DNA of 7,776 nt from Acidobacteriaceae bacterium (GTDB lineage: Bacteria; Acidobacteriota; Terriglobia; Terriglobales; Acidobacteriaceae). Position 1 is the first letter of the stretch. The number at the start of each line of letters is the position of its first letter. The notes under the pieces were generated by a model that was given only the letters and a program-made list of their open reading frames with translations, was not told where the DNA came from and made no database searches. Below, piece by piece: positions 1 through 4,712 of the stretch. The stretch is from contig PMGP01000336.1 in assembly GCA_003156235.1 (NCBI GenBank), positions 1-7,776 on the forward strand, in the 5' to 3' direction. Position numbers and translations under genes: made by a program.

Positions 1-67
1 ACAGGAAACAGGGAACAGGAAACAGGGAACAGGGAACAGGGAATAGGGAACAGGGAATAGGGAATAG
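1..67. repeat. Heptanucleotide tandem repeat (about 9.6 copies)
   Basis: The segment resolves into nine consecutive 7-bp units plus four bases. The units are ACAGGAA, ACAGGGA or ATAGGGA, and they vary only at the second position (C/T) and the sixth (A/G). The array begins at the window edge, so its true length is unknown. It ends about 87 bp before the msrB start codon. A 7-bp unit would shift frame if translated, but no gene runs through it here. I see no protein-binding signature. Confidence 0.92.
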
Positions 68-142
68 CACACCAGCAAAGCCGCGCCCGTGCAGAACACT
101 GACTATTTCAGAGGTTCTTCGGCATCCAATCAAAGAGAAGTC

Positions 143-149
143 GAGGAGG
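143..149 (+). promoter_or_regulatory. Shine-Dalgarno that fixes the msrB start
   Basis: GAGGAGG lies 5 nt upstream of the ATG at 155. The more upstream in-frame ATG at 89 has no purine-rich ribosome binding site, and the 22 residues it would add are not typical of MsrB. The ATG at 150 overlaps the end of this site and is out of frame. The site therefore selects 155 as the start. Confidence 0.85.
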
Positions 150-154
150 ATGGC

Positions 155-559
155 ATGAGCGAGACGCCCGAAGAAGTTGTTCGCACGGAAGCAGAGTGGC
201 GGGCGCGGCTGACGCCGGAGCAGTACCGTGTGCTGCGCGAGAAAGGGACGGAGCGTCCGTTCAGCGGCGCGCTGACGGAGAATCACGAGAGCGGAAACTA
301 CCACTGCGCGGGGTGCGGCGCGCTGCTGTTTCTTAGCGGGGCGAAGTTCGACTCGGGATGCGGGTGGCCGAGCTTCATGCTGCCGGCGAATTCGAAGACC
401 GTGGCGGAGCATGAAGACTCGAGCCTGGGAATGCGGCGGGTTGAGGTTACGTGCGCGCGATGCGGCGGGCATCTGGGGCATGTTTTTCCGGACGGACCGC
501 GGCCTACCGGGCTGCGCTACTGCATCAACTCGGCATCGCTGAGTTTTGAACGAGGATAA
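155..559 (+). CDS. msrB: Peptide-methionine (R)-S-oxide reductase MsrB
   Basis: This 134-residue protein has the normal length of a single-domain MsrB, which reduces methionine-R-sulfoxide in proteins back to methionine using thioredoxin-type reductant. The family order is complete: WRARLTPEQYRVLREKGTE near residues 15-33, RPFSG 34-38, a zinc-binding CxxC at C51/C54, FDSGCGWPSF 65-74, a second CxxC at C100/C103 followed by GHLGHVFPDGP, and the catalytic RYCIN with C123. C69 in the GCGWPSF loop is at the usual recycling-cysteine position, so the two-cysteine mechanism is likely (inference). There is no signal peptide or membrane segment, so it is probably cytoplasmic. There is no msrA fusion and no msrA in the window. 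The gene stands alone on the + strand, convergent with the MerR gene. I chose the start at 155 because of the strong GAGGAGG 5 nt upstream. Confidence 0.97.
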   Translation: MSETPEEVVRTEAEWRARLTPEQYRVLREKGTERPFSGALTENHESGNYHCAGCGALLFLSGAKFDSGCGWPSFMLPANSKTVAEHEDSSLGMRRVEVTCARCGGHLGHVFPDGPRPTGLRYCINSASLSFERG

Positions 560-593
560 TATTTCAGTTGCATATTTTTCAAATCCTGAAATA
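560..593 (+). terminator. Weak stem-loop immediately after msrB
   Basis: TATTTCAG (560-567) pairs with CTGAAATA (586-593) across an 18-nt AT-rich loop. It begins inside the spacing of the msrB stop codon. The stem is AU-rich and no U-tract follows, so it does not fit a standard intrinsic terminator. It is listed as the nearest candidate only. Confidence 0.25.
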
Positions 594-702
594 GCAGCAA
601 CGGCCCGAGCCTAAAGGCGCGGACATATTAGCACTCATTCAGGGGGCGGAAGAGGCTGCGGAAAAACTCTAAATTTCAGGCGAAATTGACGAAAACATCC
701 CT

Positions 703-719
703 CAGGGGCTAAAGCCCTG
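703..719. repeat. Short GC-rich hairpin inside the 161-bp element
   Basis: GGGCT (706-710) pairs with AGCCC (713-717) around AA. CA and TG extend the stem if G705 is bulged. The GCTAAAGC-type core also occurs in the hairpin at 2620-2639, which suggests a common class of intergenic palindrome in this genome. Confidence 0.6.
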
Positions 720-739
720 CTTTATTATGAGTCGTTTAC

Positions 740-759
740 GGCACGACTGAAGTCGTGCC
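740..759. repeat. Perfect 9-bp inverted repeat
   Basis: GGCACGACT (740-748) and AGTCGTGCC (751-759) are exact reverse complements separated by GA. As RNA this would be a stable hairpin on either strand. It sits inside the 161-bp inverted-repeat element. Similar ACGACT/AGTCGT palindromes are, to my knowledge, common between acidobacterial genes. Confidence 0.85.
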
Positions 760-849
760 CTTTCAAGACAATGTGTTTTTCCGCAGCCTGTGAAGCCCCC
801 TGCTCCCTCCGTATAAAAACGGCGAGACGAAGCAAATACATAAATAAAC

Positions 850-898
850 GCAGGTCCTTCGACTCCCTTCGCTACGCTACGGTCGCTCAGTATGACAG
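850..898. repeat. Dispersed intergenic repeat, copy 1
   Basis: It begins GCAGGTCCTTCGACT (850-864) and ends CGCTCAGTATGACAG (884-898). The first block is identical to 6737-6751. The second matches 6763-6777 at 14 of 15 positions. Here the middle is longer and has two CGCTACG-like steps. Both copies have the same orientation. The copy ends 11 bp before the merR stop codon. Confidence 0.8.
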
Positions 899-909
899 TG
901 CAAATAAGT

Positions 910-1440
910 TTAGAGCGGGAAGAGGGAGCCTGATTTGGTGGGCATGGCGGTCAGGCGGGCGCGACGGCGGGGAGGCTGTGGCTGCGGTTCAGGCGAGGCG
1001 AGTATGCTGGCAATTTCGCGCAGTTCGGCGCGGGCATGGGCGATGGTTGCGCCGAGATCCTCTTGAGATTGGCCGGAGAGGGTCTGGGCGGAGACGGCGG
1101 AGGGCAGAAGCAGCCGGGAGATTGACTCAAGTTTGGCCTGAGGCTGGGGGGTCTTGCGGGCGTGGGCCTGCTCCAGGGCCTGACGAGCGCCGGAGAGGGT
1201 GTAGCCCTCGGTGTGAACCAGTTGCTTGATCTTGAGAGCCAATTCAACATCATTGCGACGGTAGAGCCGCTGGCCGGTGCCGCTCTTGTTGGGCTTGAGC
1301 TGGGGAAACTGCGTCTCCCAAAAGCGCAGGACATAGGTTTCGACGCCGCAGATGCGGGCCACATCGCCAATCTTGAAGTAGAGGCGGTCGGGGATCAGGG
1401 GCGATCCGGGAGCGCGATCTTGTGTAAGTTGCATGGCCAT
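910..1440 (-). CDS. MerR-family transcriptional regulator
   Basis: This 176-residue protein has an N-terminal MerR-type winged helix-turn-helix. LYFKIGDVARICGV (20-33) and the recognition helix YVLRFWETQFPQL (37-49) are followed by a wing with SGTGQRLYRRNDVELAL (53-69). KIKQLVHTEGYTLSGARQAL follows at 70-89. The sequence RFWE...P.LKP.KS..GQR.YRR.DV is characteristic of MerR-like proteins, in which the wing contacts DNA. The C-terminal part has no cysteines, so a mercury- or copper-type metal site is absent; the effector is unknown. Residues 95-128 and the tail are Pro/Gln/Arg-rich and probably disordered, with a helix at 128-149 that may dimerise. I chose the ATG at 1440, 13 residues before the conserved IPDRLYF; ATG 1434 is equally close. 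The frame stays open upstream into the neighbouring gene, but that extension (to 1614) looks non-coding. No strong Shine-Dalgarno is visible at either ATG. Confidence 0.92.
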   Translation of the reverse strand: MAMQLTQDRAPGSPLIPDRLYFKIGDVARICGVETYVLRFWETQFPQLKPNKSGTGQRLYRRNDVELALKIKQLVHTEGYTLSGARQALEQAHARKTPQPQAKLESISRLLLPSAVSAQTLSGQSQEDLGATIAHARAELREIASILASPEPQPQPPRRRARLTAMPTKSGSLFPL

Positions 1441-1491
1441 AGCAAGACGAGGAGGAGACAGCAACCGGGGAGAAACTCCTTCTCTAGAAGA

Positions 1492-1497
1492 AGTATA
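1492..1497 (-). promoter_or_regulatory. Possible -10 box of the merR gene
   Basis: On the minus strand TATACT lies about 52 nt upstream of the merR ATG. No good TTGACA-like -35 is present at 16-18 nt spacing, so activity would depend on an activator or on an acidobacterial consensus I cannot judge. Confidence 0.3.
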
Positions 1498-1505
1498 GGC
1501 CCAGC

Positions 1506-1527
1506 TTTGCACTAAATGCGATGCAAA
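1506..1527. promoter_or_regulatory. Operator-like inverted repeat upstream of merR
   Basis: TTTGCA (1506-1511) and TGCAAA (1522-1527) are exact inverted half-sites separated by 10 bp. They lie in the 106-bp gap between the oxidoreductase stop and the merR start, overlapping where a -35 would be for the TATACT at 1492-1497. The half-sites are short, so chance is possible. Confidence 0.25.
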
Positions 1528-1546
1528 AATAGCGGAGTGTGCAGAA

Positions 1547-2500
1547 TCAGGTACGGGACTGGTTGGCGGAGAGGACTGTTTGCAGGACGCGGTCTGTCCA
1601 GAGGGCTTGCTCACCGGGGCAGGCGAGGGGCGCTGCGTCGAGGATGGCGGAGACGAAGTTTTCTATGCAGGGATAGTGGAGGTTGGCGTGCGCGGGGAGC
1701 GATTCTTCCAGGTTTCCGACGCGGAGGATGGGGCCGCTGAGAGAATCGAGATTGATTTCGCCTTCGGTTCCGATGACGCGAAACTGGTCGCGTTTAATGC
1801 GCGAGTTCCAGCGGACATCGACAACGGCGTGGATGCCGGGAGGGTATTGGATGAGGACGGTGGCGGAGTCCTCGACGGCTGTTTGGTGGACGGCGTTGGA
1901 GAGCAGGCCGGTGGAGCGGGCCGGTTCGCCGAAGAGGAAGTTTAGGGCGTCGATGCGATGGCAGGCGGTGTCGAAGAGCGGGCCTCCGCCGGCCATGGCG
2001 GGATTGAAGAGCCAGCTTCTTGCTCCGTCCGGAGCGTCGTTGCTGCGCCATTCATGACAATTGGCCTCGGCGAGGAGGGGCTGGCCGATGGCGCCTTCGG
2101 CGATGAGCTGACGGGTGCGGAGGAGCTTGGGAAAGAGACGGCGGTAATAGGCGACGGCGAAGAGGCGCTGATGAGCGCGCGCGGCGGCGAGCATGGATTG
2201 CGCGGCGGAGAGGTTGAGGGCAGTGGGTTTCTCGCAGAGGACGTGCTTGCCGGCGTGCAGGCAGGCGATGGTTTGTGGCGCATGGAGCGCGACCGGCGAG
2301 GCCACGTAGACGACGTCGATGGGGGTGGTCTGTAGTGCGACTTCGAGGTTGGTGAAGACCTCAGCGCCAGGGTATGCGGCGGCCTTTTCAGGGTCGCGTG
2401 TGACGAGCGCCTGCAGGCGGCTGCGCGGCTCGGCAAGAATGGCGGGGATGACGCGGCGGCGGGCGATGTCGCCGATTCCGATGACCAGCCAGCGAATCAT
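1547..2500 (-). CDS. Gfo/Idh/MocA-family NAD(P)-dependent oxidoreductase
   Basis: This 317-residue protein is close to the usual family length. It has an N-terminal Rossmann fold starting WLVIGIGDIARR (4-15). The dinucleotide loop is GIGDIA rather than the commoner GxGxxG, as seen in many members. VYVASPVALHAP (64-75) is the typical NAD-binding strand and loop. CEKPTAL (89-95) carries the conserved catalytic-region Lys K91. The C-terminal alpha/beta domain has GGGPLFDTACHRID (171-184) with D177 and H181, the usual substrate-binding and catalytic pair. The family mostly oxidises or reduces sugars and inositols, but the substrate cannot be read from the sequence. There is no signal peptide. The ATG at 2500 begins directly at the Rossmann strand. 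The ribosome binding site is weak. The gene is separated by 223 bp from the transglutaminase gene upstream and by 106 bp from merR, so it may be its own transcription unit. Confidence 0.94.
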   Translation of the reverse strand: MIRWLVIGIGDIARRRVIPAILAEPRSRLQALVTRDPEKAAAYPGAEVFTNLEVALQTTPIDVVYVASPVALHAPQTIACLHAGKHVLCEKPTALNLSAAQSMLAAARAHQRLFAVAYYRRLFPKLLRTRQLIAEGAIGQPLLAEANCHEWRSNDAPDGARSWLFNPAMAGGGPLFDTACHRIDALNFLFGEPARSTGLLSNAVHQTAVEDSATVLIQYPPGIHAVVDVRWNSRIKRDQFRVIGTEGEINLDSLSGPILRVGNLEESLPAHANLHYPCIENFVSAILDAAPLACPGEQALWTDRVLQTVLSANQSRT

Positions 2501-2535
2501 GACTTGATTAGCGTAAATGATTTTTTGAGAGAGCG

Positions 2536-2547
2536 CCTCAGGGGCTA
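2536..2547. repeat. 12-bp word shared with the msrB/merR spacer
   Basis: CCTCAGGGGCTA here is identical to 700-711. In both places it lies at or beside a ~160-bp inverted-repeat element, inside the 161-bp element and just outside the 159-bp one. It is short, but the contexts are alike. Confidence 0.5.
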
Positions 2548-2578
2548 TTGGGCCATGTAAAAGAAATGTCCTTGCACC

Positions 2579-2591
2579 GTCCCTACGGGAC
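2579..2591. repeat. Hairpin with TAC loop
   Basis: GTCCC and GGGAC pair perfectly around TAC. The architecture (5-bp stem, TAC loop) is the same as at 2652-2664 although the stem sequences differ. Confidence 0.7.
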
Positions 2592-2619
2592 TCCTGAGTG
2601 AATCTGTGGAATCCGCTTT

Positions 2620-2639
2620 CCCCACGCTAAAGCGCGGGG
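2620..2639. repeat. GC-rich hairpin with AA loop
   Basis: CCCC-A-CGCT (2620-2628) pairs with AGCG-C-GGGG (2631-2639) with one A/C mismatch and an AA loop. As RNA it is the most stable stem in this spacer. No U-tract follows on the minus strand, so a classical intrinsic terminator is not shown. Confidence 0.7.
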
Positions 2640-2651
2640 CTAACAAACACT

Positions 2652-2664
2652 GCGCCTACGGCGC
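2652..2664. repeat. Second hairpin with TAC loop
   Basis: GCGCC (2652-2656) and GGCGC (2660-2664) pair perfectly around TAC. It has the same geometry as 2579-2591. Confidence 0.7.
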
Positions 2665-2723
2665 GGCGGCCAGGACATTTCTTATGCAACTTTGGATAAA
2701 GCCCAACGATTGTAAGGTCGCGA

Positions 2724-4712
2724 TTACTGTTTCTTGAGGACGGCGGCGTTTTTTTCGTCGGAGAGGATGACGGATTCAAGGTGGCGGAAGTCGGCGGCTC
2801 TGGCGGGAGGAATCTCGACCTGACGGACGACGTATTCGCGATCGTAGTGGAGGAGATTTCCTTTGGCGGAGACCGAGGAGTGGTAGCTGGCGAAGTCGAG
2901 GTCGAGCGAGACGGGGTCGGGAGTCTCATCGACGACGTAGCCGGGCGGGATGGTGATGTCGAAGGTAGTGTGCCAATGGCCGGTGGCGCCTAGATCAATG
3001 GGATAGACGCGCGGCTTGTCGTCGAAGTACAAGGCATCGGAACCGATTACGCGGGGACGAACGAGCAGGAGCGGACCGGCCTGATGGGAGTATTGGCGTG
3101 CTGTCACTTTGTAGTGAAACTCGAGGGGCTTGTCGAGGCTGGACGGCTCGATGAATGAAAAAGCGTCGAGGGTGACGCCGGGAAGGGATGCAGCCACGGA
3201 CTTCTCCCAGAATTCGCGCCGTTCCTTCTCGTCGGTGTGCTTGAGAAACCAGCGCAAATCGGCTCCTGTGGGGCCAAAGTGGGAGCTATCGACCGAGCCG
3301 GTTAAAGTTCCATCGAGCGCGAGGGAGAAGACGCCTTTGCGTTCAGTGCCGTTGGCATCGGGATCGAGGACCGGGAGGGCGATGATCTGGCTGGATGCGC
3401 CGGCGGCAAGGGTGCCGTAGCTGCCTTGCTCTTCCGAGGGCAGATTGCCGACGGGAGTTCGCTCGTCGGTGGGGTCAAAGATGAGATAGCGCTTGCCGTC
3501 GTTTGCTTTGACAATGGCTTTGAGTCGCGGGTCCTTCACGTCTGCCGGAATCTCGATGGCGGTAATCATGTGGTTGCCGTAAATGGATGGAACATCGGGA
3601 TCGACGACATCGCGGCGATCATCCACGGGCATATAGTAGGCGTGGATTCCGGCCACCTGAAGCATGGAGATGAGCAGGGTGGTTTTGTCTTTGCAGTCGC
3701 CGTAGCGATTGCGGAAGATGTCGGCGGCATGGTTGGATTGGTAGCCTCCAATGCCGCGCTCGACGATAAAGTAGCGGATGTTCTTCTGGATGTACTCGGT
3801 GATGCGGCTGAGCTTGGCGTAGAAGTCGGGCGCTCCGGCGATGAGGGTTTGGGTTTGGGCGGTGATTTCGGGCGAGGGGTCGGGACGATGCTCTTGCAGC
3901 GTTGTTGTCCACTGGCCGATGGCGCGCCACTGATTATCCTTGCCATCCACGGCGGCATCGCCCCACATCACGGACATGCGCGCGGCCAATGCCTCCCAGA
4001 CGGGACGGGATTTTACATCGCGCAGGTTGAGGGCGGGCATATCTTTGATCTCCCAGCGCCAGTGGTTGGGAGCGACCTCGACGGGTTTGACGGGCGGGAA
4101 TTTGTGCCATGCCTCGGTGTGAGCGCGTCCAGCGGACAGATCCACTTCGAGGGCCTGGAAGACCACGGGAACATCATCCTGGATGTGCCATACCTTCTCC
4201 TGGCGATAGGGCGCGATTAACTTCTCAGACTCGCAGATGATGGTGGCGCCGACATCGGCGGCGGGAGGATTTACGCCGCGGACCTTCTGCGTGGAGAGCA
4301 TGGTGGAATGACCGGGGTCTCCCACATCGACGAAATCTGTGTCTTGGGCCTGGTACTGCTTCTGGTCGGCGGCGATGGTCCACTCGCGGAAGTAGTTGAT
4401 TTTTTCGTCCACGTCGAAGGGGACCAAGCAGAATGCATCTCCGCGTCCCTGGGGCTTGAGGATGCGCCGGACCTCACGCTCGCGCTCGACGGCGCGGCCC
4501 TGGGCGTCAACCGTTTCGAGGTACTCATAGACGAGGATGATGGCAGCGGCATCCTTGACGTAGGCGGGAGTGGGGGTCTTGGCGGCGTCGAGTCCCCACT
4601 GCGGGGGATCCTGCTTGCCGCCGAACCAATTGGCATGGCTGGGCGGGCAGAGGACAAGAAGCAGAGCGGCAGCGAAGAAACGAGCAGTAGCGGAAGAGAG
4701 CGAAATTTTCAT
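2724..4712 (-). CDS. Secreted DUF3857/transglutaminase-like protein, intact catalytic triad
   Basis: This is a 662-residue exported protein. Residues 1-27 form a Sec signal peptide, with basic residues near the start, a hydrophobic AAALLLVL core and probable cleavage after SHA. Residues of about 50-235 resemble DUF3857. A transglutaminase-like core follows at about 290-415, with C340 in RNRYGDCKDKTTLL, H381 in GNHMITAIEI and D413 in YLIFDPTDE, so the cysteine-protease-like triad is complete. The rest (about 450-640) looks like beta-sandwich repeats, without a further membrane segment. Family members act as amide-bond hydrolases or transferases, but the substrate here is unknown. C22 is not a convincing lipobox because Leu is at -1. 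The ATG at 4712 overlaps the preceding stop by 4 bp (ATGA), with AAAGG 9 nt upstream, so translation is probably coupled to the upstream paralogue. The predicted site of action is periplasmic or outer-membrane-facing. Confidence 0.94.
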   Translation of the reverse strand: MKISLSSATARFFAAALLLVLCPPSHANWFGGKQDPPQWGLDAAKTPTPAYVKDAAAIILVYEYLETVDAQGRAVEREREVRRILKPQGRGDAFCLVPFDVDEKINYFREWTIAADQKQYQAQDTDFVDVGDPGHSTMLSTQKVRGVNPPAADVGATIICESEKLIAPYRQEKVWHIQDDVPVVFQALEVDLSAGRAHTEAWHKFPPVKPVEVAPNHWRWEIKDMPALNLRDVKSRPVWEALAARMSVMWGDAAVDGKDNQWRAIGQWTTTLQEHRPDPSPEITAQTQTLIAGAPDFYAKLSRITEYIQKNIRYFIVERGIGGYQSNHAADIFRNRYGDCKDKTTLLISMLQVAGIHAYYMPVDDRRDVVDPDVPSIYGNHMITAIEIPADVKDPRLKAIVKANDGKRYLIFDPTDERTPVGNLPSEEQGSYGTLAAGASSQIIALPVLDPDANGTERKGVFSLALDGTLTGSVDSSHFGPTGADLRWFLKHTDEKERREFWEKSVAASLPGVTLDAFSFIEPSSLDKPLEFHYKVTARQYSHQAGPLLLVRPRVIGSDALYFDDKPRVYPIDLGATGHWHTTFDITIPPGYVVDETPDPVSLDLDFASYHSSVSAKGNLLHYDREYVVRQVEIPPARAADFRHLESVILSDEKNAAVLKKQ

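Larger units (their letters stand above)
641..801. repeat. 161-bp MITE-like element with 27-nt imperfect terminal inverted repeats
   Basis: The outer arms are AGGGGGC (641-647) with GCCCCCT (795-801). The inner arms are AGGCTGCGGAAAAAC (653-667) with GTTTTTCCGCAGCCT (775-789), a perfect 15-bp match. A 5-nt unpaired stretch sits at the same place on both sides, so 22 of 27 arm positions pair. Inside are a bulged GC hairpin at 703-719 and a perfect 9-bp hairpin at 740-759. There is no ORF for a transposase. The symmetry fits a non-autonomous palindromic element. Target-site duplications were not evident to me. Confidence 0.7.
560..909. other. Convergent msrB/merR intergenic region, no gene seen
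   Basis: This 350-bp space between the two converging stop codons contains no plausible gene. The open frames crossing it have no homology-like features and no ribosome binding site. From left to right it holds a weak 8-bp stem after msrB (560-567 with 586-593), a 161-bp inverted-repeat element (641-801) with two internal hairpins, and a dispersed repeat (850-898) with a second copy at 6737-6777. I see no classical intrinsic terminator with a T-tract for either gene. The weak stem just after msrB, or the palindromes, could serve that role. Confidence 0.8.
2548..2706. repeat. 159-bp composite inverted-repeat element with nested hairpins
   Basis: AAGAAATGTCCT (2561-2572) and AGGACATTTCTT (2672-2683) are exact 12-bp inverted repeats. 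Outside them TTGGGC (2548-2553) and GCCCAA (2701-2706) also form inverted copies, although the spacers differ (7 and 17 nt). Between the arms are three further hairpins at 2579-2591, 2620-2639 and 2652-2664. No ORF is enclosed. The element fills most of the spacer between the transglutaminase gene and the oxidoreductase gene. It could end transcription, stabilise mRNA ends, or be a non-autonomous mobile repeat. Confidence 0.65.

Noticed and set aside
89..154. Longer msrB start at ATG 89
   Set aside because: There is no Shine-Dalgarno there, while GAGGAGG precedes the ATG at 155. The added residues are not MsrB-like.
103..594. CTATTTCAG (103-111) and CTGAAATAG (586-594) as inverted repeats framing msrB
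   Set aside because: A single 9-bp match over about 480 bp can arise by chance, there is no further extension, and no integrase-like context is present.
641..801. CRISPR array or IS element in the msrB/merR spacer
   Set aside because: There are no regularly spaced direct repeats and no transposase. The structure is inverted repeats with nested hairpins.
808..822. CCGT-ATAAAA-ACGG as a terminator or promoter
   Set aside because: The stem is only 4 bp with an AT loop and no T-tract. It is too weak to call.
1441..1614. N-terminal extension of the MerR protein to an ATG at 1614
   Set aside because: It overlaps the end of the oxidoreductase gene, crosses the promoter-like region, and adds 58 Ser/Pro-rich residues before the conserved HTH.
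3426..4220. 264-codon + strand frame opposite the intact transglutaminase gene
   Set aside because: The opposite strand has a signal peptide, a catalytic triad and family motifs. This frame is Gly/Asp/Val-rich without motifs.
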